Shown here: one piece after another, positions 23,842 through 35,272 of the stretch
Position numbering within the stretch: the first letter of the stretch is position 1
How the letters are laid out: every line of letters starts with the position of its first letter
Origin: Ulva prolifera
Lineage: Eukaryota > Chlorophyta > Ulvophyceae > Ulvales > Ulvaceae
Assembly (NCBI GenBank): GCA_023078555.1
Contig: CM041200.1
Coordinates: forward strand, 9,075,528 to 9,139,527
DNA length: 64,000 nt
Reading direction: 5' to 3'
Made by a program: the position numbers and the translations under genes
The notes under the pieces: model-generated
What the model was told of the DNA's origin: nothing
What the model saw: the letters and a program-made list of their open reading frames with translations, nothing else
Databases searched by the model: none

Positions 23842-26800
23842 ATGGCTTGCGTAGAGAGCCCTTGTTTCCTGCTCGAGCACGGTGCAGCACGGGCAAGCGT
23901 CTACGTCTGCATCCCAGTGGACGCCACCTTGGCCAGTCGATCGCCAGTAATGGCGACTTTGATGGAGTCAAGCGGGGTGAAGGAGCTGCCGGAGGGAGTC
24001 ACGCTGGACAGCTTCCAGGCGTGGTGTACAGTGGACCCCCGCAACACCAGCAAACACGAGCCCGGGGAGCTCGCGAATGCCATCCAGGTGCGCTGCGCAT
24101 GACGACCGAGCAGCAATCTTGAACTCAGCAAGTACATGAGCCTGTTTGTGTGACCAGGACAAAGCCGGAGGGGCCGGTTGCACGGCCAAGGCAACGAGCA
24201 AGCACACGAATAGCCCAATGTACGCACGTCAGGAGTGTGGCATCCACGTCGAATCCGCCCGAACGCATGGCCCAGTCACGGCAAGCACCCGCACACAGCG
24301 CCGCTGCAGCGGCATGTCTGACCCATGTGTCTGCGTGTGGCCCGCCGCTGCGGCGTGACCGGGGGGATTGGGGCGGGCCTGGCTGGGCGTTGGGGGTTGC
24401 AGGTGTGGGTTTGCGGGTGCGCTGGGTGGTGTGCGAGGGCCGAGCGGGGTGGGTGGGGGGAGGGGGCCTCCCCGGGGCGGGGGGTTGTTGCCGGGGTCTC
24501 GCTGTTTCTTTGTTTGGCAGCCTTGCCTGCGTGTGCTTTCGGGGCTCTTGCGCCTGGCTAGCTGGTTCGCGGGGTGTGGGTGGGGGTGGGCGTGTGGGTG
24601 TGCTTGTGGGAATGGGGTGGGCGGCTTGTGTGTTACAAAGGAAAAAGCCGGAGGGGCCGGCGAATGGGGTGGGCGGCTTGTGTGTGTTTGGGGATGTATG
24701 TGGTTGTGTGGCTGTGTGGCTGTGTGGCTGTGGCCGGCGCGGGTGCTGCCGTTGCGTGGGTGTGTTGGTGTGTGCTGCGTGTGGCTCGTTCCGTGTGGCT
24801 CGTTGCGTGATGTGGGTTTCTCTGGTTGTTGCTCTCGCGGTGCTACCTGCCTTGCTTGCTTTGTCCTTGTAACACACAGCGCCGCATCTTAACCTGACAG
24901 GAACCCATTGAACACGCACCCACATTGCCCCACACCACGCCCAGTGGCCTGCTTGTGAGCCCGAGCCGTATGGGCAGTGCGGTCACAGCAGCAGGCTGGT
25001 GCTTGCAGGTTTGTGAGAAGATGGGTGATAGCGGGTGGTCTTCTCGAGGGCAGCTTGCGTCGGTCCTCCGCCGGGCAGCGGAGCGCACACTGTGGACCGA
25101 GAAGAAGAAATCTGATGCGATGCAACAGACACTCTACTCACTCCCAAAGCATTTGAGGCAGGTCGTTCTTCAGACGTCGCCGGTGGCCAAGTACCACATT
25201 CTCGCGAGGTTTCCATTGTGGCTGCAGCATGTGCGTCCCTGAGCTGCTCGCGTCCTCACGCCACAGAATCACACGGTTCTGTTCAGGAATGCACAATGGC
25301 ACGCATTGTGTCGCAGTGTAATAATGTGCTCTGGATCTGTGCCAAGCTCAAACTCTGCATGCTGTGAAAGAGCCGCGACACACCCCGCACATCAACGCAC
25401 ACAGTCTCGTATGGTGTGTGCATCCCATATGAGTTACCTTAGCTCATGCTCACACCGATGCGCTGCCCGCACAGGAATCCCTCGACGCACTCGTCACCTC
25501 TCAGCGGCCACACCTTCACATCACCCCTTGCTACCCCCCGGAAGACAGCGATGACGATGACTCGGGCGCGGAGTTCCGGCGGGACGAAGCGCACAGGCTG
25601 CACTGCGCCGCCGACCCCGACGAAATCTCACCGGAGACCCTCTCCCTCCTCTCCCGCACCACTTCTCCGGGCCTGCAACTTCTCCGAGTACAAACTCCCG
25701 TCACGATGGCGTCCAACGCGGCTCTCCTCTCCCAGGCCCTCCTGCACCACTCCACCCTCTCCTCCCTCAGCGTCCCCAAGCTCGCATGGCACGCCACCGA
25801 CGCCGCGCCACCTGCGGCCACCATCTTCCGCACCTTCCCCCGCCTCTCCGGCCTCACCTACCTGGCAGTCTCAACGCCCACAGGCTCAGACAGCAACCGC
25901 ATCGGCACCGCGGTGACGGTCCGCGCGCTCGCGGCCGCCATCTCGGCCCTCCCCTCCCTCGAGGCGCTCGCGCTTCTGCACAGCACCCCCGCGCCAACCC
26001 GCGCACGCATGCAGCCACCTTTCTGCGCATCGTCTGCGGCGCACGTGCACACGCCCTGCGACGCCGCAAGCAAGCGGCGCCGGCTTTCCGGCAGACTCGG
26101 CTGCGCCGATCACGCGGCACCCTCGCTCGACCCCCCTCATCGCGGCCCTCTCCGCCGCCCCCTCCCTCACTGCCCTCTTCTTCTCCTGGCAGCTCTTCCC
26201 GAGCGCAAAGAGTATGCCTGTCACACAACTGCGAGGGCCCTTCAGCACCCTCAAAATGCTGCATATCCATGTTGGCCATGCAAAGAGGCCTGGTCAGGCG
26301 TCAGGGGAGATGGCGCCGTTGCAGCTCCCTCCGTTTCCAGCACTGGAGGTCTTGAACGTCTGCTGTGAAGATCGGCTTACTTCAGTGGAGCCTCTGCACC
26401 GCATCACCGTGGCAGGGGCGGTGCACCCAGCACTGCAGTGCTTCAGGATCGAGCATGACTCGCTGGACCGTGCGTCTGGCTCCTTCACCTCGCAGTGCCA
26501 CTTCCGGGAGAGCGCGTCCAAGAACCCTGTGCGAGACCCTACCCTAAGCGTGACCCTCCCATGCTGCGCCACATCAGCACCGGCCGCCCTGCCAGTACTC
26601 CTGCCCTGCTTCACCCAACTCACTGCGCTGCATAGCCTCAACCTGCGGCTCAAAAGCACCGACCCAATGCGAAAGCTCACATTCCACGAGACCCCCCACA
26701 CCCTCTCGTTGCTCCGCCCGCTCAGAAGCCTGCTGTCCATGCGGGGCTTGAACATCAGCTGCTCCGAAGTTGCCCGCGCCCGGCCGATTCCCGAGGCGTT

Positions 26801-27359
26801 CGTTGGTGCGTGCCTCGCGGCGCTCGGCGTCCTGACTCAGCTCACCGGGCTCGGCCTCGACATGGACACAGGGGCGGTGTTGGCCACCCGGCTCGCACAG
26901 CAGCTCACAACCTTGACAAGCCTGCAGCGGCTGCGTGTGTGTGGGCTGCAGTACGACTCGGTGGAGGACGTGGCGGCGTGTCTTGCGCCGCTGACACGCC
27001 TCACGCAACTCGACCTCTCTGTGCGACGACTCGGCGCTGCTGTGGTACGCAGCTTCGCAGCGTGCACAGCACGCATGCCGCGGCTGCGGGAGGCGAGTCT
27101 GCGTAACTATGCAGTTGTGATCAACGGCCCTATGGTGCATCAACCTCAGTTTGCGAGGGCGGGGCGGGTGGAGGGCCTGCGGGAGCTGCCGGGCTGGGGG
27201 CGTTACAAATTCGATTTGGGTGGTAGAGATAGTGATGCGGATAAGGCGGAGGCGGTGCGGCTGGAGCTGCAGGGGCGCGGCGCCCGCGTGACGGAGGGCT
27301 GCCGGGAAGTTGCCTTTGAACGGGTGGGTGACAGGTGGCATGTGCTGTGGGAGATCTAG
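23842..27359 (+). pseudogene. Gene E: Skp1/BTB-LRR gene with one frameshift
   Basis: Exons are 23842-24087, 25009-25230 (222 nt) and 25475-27359. Exon 3 is 1885 nt, one more than a multiple of three. The extra base lies in the run of six C at 26131-26136. Reading SLDP out of frame gives PHRGPLRRPL; removing one C restores SLDPLIAALSAAPSLTALFF as in D and F. The corrected length would be 783 aa, identical to D. Other features match the family: VTLDSFQAWCT, VCEKMGDSGWSSRG, DSDDDDSGAEFRRDEAHR, SKRRRLSGRLG, GLRELPGWGRYKFDLGG. Intron 1 is about 920 bp because of a repeat insertion. Either this is a young pseudogene or a sequencing error in a homopolymer; all downstream sequence remains open, which favours a recent event or error. 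Confidence 0.75.
24148..24876. mobile_element. GT-rich repeat insertion in intron 1 of gene E
   Basis: The left end is GACCAGGACAAAGCCGGAGG and the right end is GGTGCTACCTGCC...TTTGTCCTTGTAACAC, inverted ends of the dispersed family. The interior is GT-rich and non-coding and contains an internal GTTACAAAGGAAAAAGCCGG near 24640, so at least two copies are nested. Intron 1 is only about 110-140 bp in D and F. Confidence 0.6.
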
Positions 27360-28074
27360 AGTCACCCAGACGGCGGGAATCCGCGGTGACCACAGGTGCA
27401 TCCGATGCTATGGTGGTGATGTCTTGGCCACACACGCAGTCAATCACGTGTGCCGGCCTGCTATTTGACCTGATTTTGTGTCCCAGGCGCTCAGCATGAC
27501 TCATGAGTTCATAGACGACTTGGAAGGTAGTGTAACAGCGTGTTGAAAGGACAAAGGCGGCGAGGCATGCAGCATTGAGACAACAGCGAGCAGCGCAAGT
27601 ATAGGTACAGCATGTCCCAGCAGCACGCGCACTCAATCCATGGCTTGCTTTCCGCACAGAACCAGCAGTGTCCAGCACCCGCGCCACACTTCCTGCAATC
27701 TGAAGAGTGCTTGCTTGCAAGCACATTCTGTAAGTCTACCCCGTTTTGCCGTGTTTCTCCATGGCCCCTCGACACTTGGCATGATACTTCATCCAGCACC
27801 CAATACGAGCGTGAGAGCTGCCAGAAAGTAGAAGCAGAGGCTTCCTGACAGCGTGCATCGGATTTGAGATGTAGCCTCCGATCAAACAGCAAGGACCTCT
27901 CGATGATTTACAAAAGAGTGAACGGGAGAAAACCTCTCGATAAGTAGAGCCAGGCGCAAACGAGCCTGCATGTAGGATTCGCGCAGGCCACGGTCTCTCT
28001 GTCGCCTGCTCCCTGGGGCATGTGAAAGCAGGCAGTGATGCTTCCCTTCCAATCGCAGAGTATTGTGCATCGAT
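27360..28074. other. 3' flank of E and distal upstream of F
   Basis: No gene is seen. It is colinear with 22852-23699 in the previous duplication unit apart from small indels, including a 27-bp insertion at 27905-27931. Confidence 0.6.
27905..27931 (-). mobile_element. 27-bp insertion with 10-bp target duplication
   Basis: GATTTACAAAAGAGTGAACG and seven further bases lie between two copies of ACCTCTCGAT (27895-27904 and 27932-27941). Gene D's upstream region has one such site and no insert. Nearly the same sequence (TTACAAAGAGTGAACGGGAG) occurs at 54951 in intron 1 of gene I. Read on the minus strand the insert ends ...CTTTTGTAA. Confidence 0.7.
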
Positions 28075-28224
28075 TCTGGTAGATCACATACGTGTGCCTG
28101 CGGCTTGAGCGTGTTCTTCAGCAACGCAGCTAGCTGCAGTTCCCACCACCGCTGCACCACGGAAGACTGCCCCACCGCACAGCTAGTCAATATAGAAGCC
28201 ATTTTTTTATTTTTATTTTGGAAA
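28075..28224 (+). promoter_or_regulatory. Conserved proximal upstream block of gene F
   Basis: Same block as before D and E. A T-rich stretch (ATTTTTTTATTTTTATTTTG) immediately precedes the start codon and is specific to this copy. Confidence 0.5.
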
Positions 28225-31200
28225 ATGGCTTGCGTGGAGAGCCCTTGTTTTCTGCTCGAGCACGGCACAGCACGGTCAAGCGTCTACGTTTGCATCCCGG
28301 TGGACGCCACCTTGGCCAGTCGATCCCCAGTGTTGACGACTCTGATGGAGTCAAGTGGGGTGAAGGAGCTGCCGGAGGGAGTCACTTTGGACAGCTTCCA
28401 GACGTGGTGTACAGTGGACCCCCGCAACACCAGCAAGCACGAGCCCGGGGAGCTCGCGACTGCCATACAAGTGCGCTGCGCATAGTGACCGAGATTAACG
28501 ATTCAAGTCAAAACAAAATCTATATTTTTGCACGCACATGAGCCTGTCTTGATTGCCCGGGCCGTCTGGTCAGTGTGTTCGCAGCTGTTCACAGCAGCAG
28601 GCCGGTGGTTTCAGGTGTGTGAGAAGATGGGCGACAGTGGGCAGGCCTCTCGAGGGAGCCTGGCTCGAGCCCTGGGCTGTGCCCTGGAGCGCACACGATG
28701 GGCGGAGAAGCACACATCTCACCTGATGCGCCAGGCACTCTACTCACTCCCAAAACACCTGAGGCGCGTCGTGCTCCAGGCGATACGGTTGTCCGAATAC
28801 CACGATCTGGTGTGGTTGCCTCTGTGGCTGCAGCATGTGCGTCGTCAATTACAAACTGCCTGCGTCCCTCACGGTACATGTCATGGCATGAAATGCAGCG
28901 TGTATAAGCGCACAACGCGCGGCAGCTGCACTCTTGTGCTCTGGGTCTGTGCCACGGTCTGCATCCGATGTGGTCATGACGGTCTCAGACTAGGCTACAT
29001 CCGATGAGAGCCCCCATGCTGCCTCTGACCAGCGTGGCCACCTTGGTAGCTGCGATCCTCCGCTCCCTCATGCCTGCTAATCGTCAAACGAATGTACGGC
29101 AGAGCCTCGACACACTGGCACAATGCTGCACTGTTCACATCTGTATGCTGGTCGGAGGACGTTGGGACAGCTGCCTCCGGTAGCCACGTCTGTGCTTCAA
29201 GCAAGAACAAGTTGTTCTTGCTGCTGTGGCCCACGCGAAAGGTGTGTGTGACTCCAAAGATTTGCGTCGATGCTGGTCGCTGCAACGTGTGGTAGCAAGT
29301 GTTGGGGATCTGCCATCCTTTGTGTTGTTGTAAAGTATAGAATTGTCCCGAACTTCGGTCGTCTCATGTCCTCCCACATACGCATGCACCCTGACGGCGC
29401 CCCTGCCTCTCCGCACCTGCCCTTCTGGAGCCACAGCACACACCCACCACGCCCCGCAGCAGCCCCAGCCATGTCGGGTCTGCAGCTGCGCGGCTGCTGA
29501 CACCCCAGAAACCTGACGGGGATCTAGCTATGTATCTAGAGATGCAAAACTCAGTACAAGCATCAAGCACCGTGTTCCCGCATGCCACGCCGCAACGCAC
29601 ATGTGTCCGCCGCCTCGGCGCGGTCCTGGTATGCCCTTGTGGGGGCTCTGGACGGGGATGGACGCATGGCTTCGGGTTTGCTGCGCTGCTGGTGTGTTTG
29701 TGGAGGGGTGAGGGTCACGGGTCGCCGGCCACGGCAGCCGGCGGCCCGGCTCGGCGGACTCGCGTGGGGCCCCCCCCCTCAAAAGCGCGGCTATGCTGCC
29801 CCATGGGTGTGTTTGTGAGTAGGCGGGGAGGTGGGTTTGCACGGGTGCCCTTGTGCCCACGTGCGTGTATATGTCAGGGTGTCGGTGTGTGCGTACGTCA
29901 GTGGGGGGGAGCTGCACGAGCGGCGCGTCACCGGACTGCTTCGTGTGGTGCTGGTGTTGTGCAGTCGCTTGCTCTGCAGGGAAGGCTGGATGTGGCTTGG
30001 GTGCGTTGTGCTGACTCGATGACCCTGGTCTTGGGCTGACTACTGTGCCTGCAGCGGTACCTGCTTCTCCAACTTTGTCCTTGCAACACATTCGGCATAT
30101 GTGGTCCCGTTTACTCGGAGTTGTCAATGTCCAATATGATACGGCTCAATAAGTTCAGGTTTACTGTACTTTACCCGTCATCATGTATGCCCATATGGAC
30201 GCAAGCCCGCTGATCGATCGAGTACACGCTCACATGGTTGCGCCACCCTACAGGAGTACCTCGATGCTCTCATCGCAGCAAAGCACTCGTACCTCAACAT
30301 CACCCCGTGTTGCCCCCCGGACGACAGCGATGCCGACGACTCGGGCGCCGAGTTCGGGCGCAACGAGGCGCACCGGGAGCATCGTGCCGTCGACCCTGAC
30401 AACATCTCCCCGGTCACCCTCTCCCTCCTCTCCCGCACCGCCCCGGCATCCCCGGGCCTGCAAATTCTGCGAGTCCAGACCCCCGTCACGCTCGCCTCCA
30501 ATGCAGCCCTCCTCTCCCAGGCCCTCCTCCACCACTCCACCCTCACCACCCTCAGCGTCCCCACCCTTGCGTGGCGCGGTGACATCCATCGCGCCGGGGA
30601 GACGTCCCCGGCGGCCACAATCTACCGCACCCTCCCCCGCCTCTCAAGCCTCACCTACCTGGCGGTCTCCACGTACGCATGCTCAGCCGGGGACCGCGCC
30701 GGCGCCTCCGCCACAGTGCGCGCCCTCGCGGCCGCAATCTCTGGCCTCCCCGCCCTCGCCGCCGTCGCACTTATGCGTGGCACCCCAGAACGCCCTCGCA
30801 CCCGCCGGCCAGTGCACTGCGTTACAGCTGAGCTTGGCGGGCACGTCCCCAGCGACTCCGCACGCAAGCGGCGCCGGCTTTGCGGCCGAATCGGATGCGC
30901 CAGCCCCGCCGCCGCCTCGCTTGACCCCGTCGTTGTGGCTCTCTCCACCGCCCCCTCCCTCACTGCCCTCTTCTTCTGCTGGGAGCCCTTCCCAGCGCCG
31001 AAGCACACCCCTGCCCTCCGCGTACAAGGCCCCTTCCGCACCCTCAAGGCGCTCCGTATCCACGTGAGCAACTCAGACACTCCTTCGTACTCGTCTGAGG
31101 AGATGGCGCCGCTTCAGGTTGCCCCCCTACCAGCACTGGAGACCTTGAACGTCGACTGCGCAAGCAGAATGACATCTGAGGAGCCTCTGAGATGCATCAC

Positions 31201-32116
31201 CGCAGCGGCAGCAGTGCATCCATCCCTGGAGTTCCTCGCGATCCGGATAGCCTCGCTCGACGGAGCGTGTGAGTCGTTCCTTGTGCAGTGCCACCGTTCT
31301 CGCCGTGTGTCCAGAACTCCGGTCCGGGACCCGGATCTGCGTGTAGCTCTCCCATGCTGTGCAACAGCAGCGCCGCAAGCCCTTCCACTTCTGATTCCTT
31401 GCTTATCCCAACTCACGAAACTTCACAGCCTCACCCTGGAGCTGAACAGCACCTACCCGCACCGAGTCGAAGCAGTCGAGACGCCGCACGTCCTCTCAAT
31501 GCTCCGCCCGCTCAGCGGCCTGCATTCCTTGCGGGACTTGGACATAAGCTGCTCAGGATGCGGCCCGTGCCGGCCGATGCCTGAGGCGATTGTTGGTGCG
31601 TGCATTGCGACGCTCGGCGCGCTGACTATGCTCACGGGGCTGGGGCTCACCATGCCCCTGCCGGCCAGACGGCTCGCACAGCATGTCGCGGCGCTGACCG
31701 GCCTGCAGGGCCTGCGCGTGAGTGGGCTGCAGTATGAGGCTGCGGAGGAGGTAGGAGCGTGTCTCGAGCCCCTGAGGCACATCACGCATCTCGAGATCTC
31801 GGTGCGGCCGTTCACCGCCGCCGTGGTCCGCGCCTTCGCAGCAGGCGCATCATGCATGACGCGGCTGCAGGAGGCGAGGCTGCTTTCGACCGCAGTCAAC
31901 ACGGCGGGCCCGCGGGTGCTTCACCACCATTTTGCGCCAGTGGGCTGGGCAGAGGGGCTGCGGGAGCTGCCGGGCTGGGGGCGGTACGAATTCGGCGTCG
32001 ACGGGGATGACCACAAAGCGGATGAGACGGAGGCGGTGCGGCGGGAGCTGCAGGGGCGCGGGGCTCGCGTGTCGAAGGGCTGCCGGGAAGTCGACTTCGA
32101 GTTCCTCAATGTTTGA
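28225..32116 (+). CDS. Gene F: Skp1/BTB-like domain plus LRR protein
   Basis: Exons 28225-28470, 28615-28836 (222 nt) and 30254-32116 join in phase 0 to 2331 nt (776 aa). Donors are GTGCG and acceptors are TTTCAG and CTACAG. Exon 1 is almost identical to that of E. Exon 2 reads VCEKMGDSGQASRGSLARAL to LPLWLQH. Exon 3 opens EYLDALIAAKHSYLNITPCC, has DSDADDSGAEFGRNEAHR and RKRRRLCGRIGC, then about ten LRR-like units (LTKLHSLTLELNS, LHSLRDLDIS, LTGLQGLRVSGLQ). It ends GLRELPGWGRYEFGVDGDD and VDFEFLNV. There is no frameshift. Intron 2 (1417 bp) is enlarged by a repeat insertion. Function inferred as for D. Confidence 0.78.
29600..30092. mobile_element. GT-rich repeat in intron 2 of gene F
   Basis: GT/GC-rich non-coding sequence ending CTTTGTCCTTGCAACACA, the dispersed-family 3' end. 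The left boundary is uncertain. The 169-codon frame inside it is a composition artefact. Confidence 0.45.
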
Positions 32117-35100
32117 AGGGGTGGGTAATAGGTGACATGTGCTATGGGAGATTTCAGAGTCATCCAGGAGGTCGCCGAGACTACAGGTGCGTCCGAGGAT
32201 GATGTGTTGGCGGTGTAGTGGCCAGGATGCACCCACTTGCACCTGCTGGGCGGGCACGCTGTGCTCGTGCTCTGCACATGCTGTGTCGGCCTGCTGTGTG
32301 CTGCTGCGTCCCATGCCGAGCTTACCGAGTTTGGTAGCCGCCACGGAAGGGTTGTGTGTGTGCATGTAGAATGCGCTGCGAGTGCTTCCAGACATGTCTA
32401 CTGTACAGTAGAGCTTCAGACTGCATATGAAGATATCTTCATGGTCAACGCTCGAGAGCTGAGAAAATAAAAATGAGGTAGCTTGACCGGGAAAGGGTGC
32501 TTTTGCAATAAGTGGTACGAGGTTGGCAATTAGCTGTAGGAATGCTGCAAACTTGACAGTGGCCCCGGGCGCGGCCGAGGCCACTGTGGCTGCTCATATG
32601 CATGCGGACTCCTTAGAGCCATGCAGGGTGAAAGGATAGGACGGTCGAGCTGCCGGTGGAGAAGGTAATTCACCAGCCACGTCGGCGCCTGCAGGAGCAG
32701 ATGTGTAGGTGGCCCTAGGGGTTCCCGAAGCTACCTGGCCGCCATGCATATCAGAATCGCTGTTCCAGTTGAGCGCGGCCATATGCATGGACTTCGAGGA
32801 TGTGGTCGCGGGCAACGCATGAGGTGCTCCTGCATGTGTGAAAGGAAGGCTGCAGTGTCAGGCTGTAGTATATGATGCAATGGGGATGGTCTAGACCAAC
32901 AGGCGGAAGTACATTCTTGAGTCAGTTCACGGCGCTACATGCAAATTGTATATGTTGCATGCATGGCTGACATGCCGAGGCTACAACATGGCCATCCCGC
33001 CTCATCAACGAATACGTCGATGCGTCCTGCAATCTGGCGGCCCCGTCTGGCGCGACCCCTGCCTCCGAGCTTGATGTGTCTAGCATGCTGTTGATGCTGC
33101 AGGGCACTTTGTGGCGGCGACTCGGCCGCCACCGAGACACTACAAGCTGCCAGATGCCTCAGGCTTTCCCGGGCAAGTTGCCCAAAGGTGGCAGGCTGTC
33201 CATGGTTATCATTGTTAAGTCAATTGGTGTCTGGTCGAAGCAAATCGGCATGTGAAGCTCGGTGGCACGGTGGTGCTCATGTAGCTCATCATAAACTAGA
33301 CACTCTAGTTGTGTCTGCGGCTTTGTAACCATTTGTACAGTTTTGGAGTCTGTTCAAATGTGTTTTGGCGTCATGATCGTAACCTTTATCTCGAGATGTA
33401 GATCGCATAGCACATCGCAGCATCGCACGAGGTCGAGGAGGACAGTCGGCGGCCGGGCTGCTCCTAAGAATGTAATGGCTGCACCGGAGCTGCGATGTGT
33501 CTGGCTTCGGCCTGGGCAGGTACCGGTGCTGACGTATGCGGGTGCATCGGTGCACATATGTGTGGTACAAGGGGGAAAATGGCAACGCGGGCAGCACCGC
33601 AAAAGAAGCAAGCAGATCAAGCACACAGACAGCCGTGCACAAAACCCACCACGTTCTCAGCAAGCGACACAGATCCGCTGACCGCCAAGTACACACCCCC
33701 ACACGCACGCACAAACAAACCCAAACACAACGCTCAAAACACAACGCCCCACACACAACCACACCGCAGCTCACACCTCGATGCCTGCCGCCTCACGACA
33801 GGGCCACGCGCAACCTGCTGCCGGCGGCCGCCCTAGCCCCAAACCCCACCCCACCCCCTGACCCACAGCGCACCCTGCCAGGCCGGCCCACCGCCGCGCA
33901 GCCCCACCGGCCCGCGCTGCATCGCACCCGGGACGATGCGGTGCCGGAGCCGTCCCCGTGGTCCCTGCACATGCCAACAAAGTCATTCCGCACGCGAGGC
34001 GGAGCCTGCCGCCCGGAGTCAGAGGCCATCGATCGGTGTCGTCAAGCGGGCGGGGTCCCCGAGGGACAGCTCACCGCTCAGACCGGATGGCCTGTTAGCG
34101 GCGAGTGTACACATTTGTTGCGTGTTGGTGGTTGAGTGGGTGTGTACAACGTTACAGGGACAGAGCAAGGGTGCCAGGTAGCACCGCGGGAAACAACCGA
34201 GGGAACCGTACACGGTTGGGTGGGTATGTGGTTCCACTGTTTGTGACTTGCGGTGCTACTTGCCTCGCTGGCTTTGTCCTCGTAACACATAGGGGCTGCG
34301 CGGACTGCAGTCGTCAACAATCCGCGTGTCTGAAGAGTACACGGGCCCATGCGGTGGCGGTCTGCGGATCTTTGTCGCTTGCTACGCCGGTGTTGGGTGA
34401 GATGTTCGTGGGTGTCTTGGTGTTTGCTTCGTCTGCTTGCTCCTTTCGCGGTGCTGCCCGACTTGCTGCCTTTGTCCTTGTAACACGGGCCCATGCTGAC
34501 GCCGTGTGCAGAACGCAACATCCAGAACGTGCTGCATGCTGGGTCTATTTTCTTAGGGCAAGTGCGCATAGCAGCAGCAGACCAATGTCACGCCCCCGAG
34601 CATGCGTTGGACCGCGAACTGCAACAAAGCACAGCAGAACGTAGCACGCGAGCCTGACCTGCATACTTTAGCCGCCCAGCAGGGGACGCCGTAAGGCAAA
34701 CGACCGCAGAAAGGATCATGCGAAGCACTGCAAAGGTTTGCGTCGCCGAAGGTCCGAGAGCCTGTAGCAGTCAGAGTCGCCAAGAGGCAAAAAGGCCGAG
34801 GCTGTTACCTCATTAGATATGCACCATGAGCCTGGACACGATCGTAGGCGAACGGGAGTATATGGCCTGTTTTGGAGGATTGTCATTGTTCCGGTGCATG
34901 ATTTCTGCCCGGATGATGCACTGGAGGAACCAATACCACCCGGTACGAATTTGCAGCAGCAGTGTCTCGGGGTCCGCGGCATATCTTTGATCCTGCGATA
35001 TACTGTTCCGACTTGAGAGATCTTGGATGCAACATACGAACGCTGCCCATGACCGAGGCTGAAGCATTACACGAAGAAACGGGTTTTAATTCGCTGGCAC

Positions 35101-35272
35101 CCAAACATCGCGGAGCTCGCTCCCAATTGATGTTTTTCATGGCACCTTTCTTGCAGCCACGCTACAGAACACCAGCTGCCTAATTCGTGAGTCTATCAAC
35201 AATGTGTTGGGCAGTGGTGAGTCGTGATATCTGCCGTGCACTGCGTTGACGCCGGTGGGAGCGCGCGTCATC
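32117..35272. other. Gene-free stretch between gene F and the F-box gene
   Basis: It contains CA-rich and GT-rich repeat fragments at about 33560-34290 with ends such as TGGTACAAGGGGGAAAATGG and TTTGTCCTCGTAACAC, and a dated insertion at 34352-34482. Positions 34819-35183 hold two short plus-strand frames (VPVHDFCPDDALEEPIPPGT and FDPAIYCSDLRDLGCNIRT) in different phases. They might be an exon with a frameshift, but I recognise no domain. Confidence 0.45.
34352..34482 (+). mobile_element. 131-bp 5'-truncated repeat with 13-bp target duplication
   Basis: ACACGGGCCCATG occurs at 34339-34351 and 34483-34495. The insert ends ...GCTGCCTTTGTCCTTGTA(A) and its reverse complement is nearly identical to 11008-11145. 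This gives the best boundaries for this dispersed family. Confidence 0.75.

Noticed and set aside
29530..30039. 169-codon frame
   Set aside because: It lies in a GT-rich repeat inserted in intron 2 of gene F.
34819..35183. Possible exon upstream of the F-box gene
   Set aside because: Two frames would have to be joined by an unproven frameshift, and no domain was recognised.
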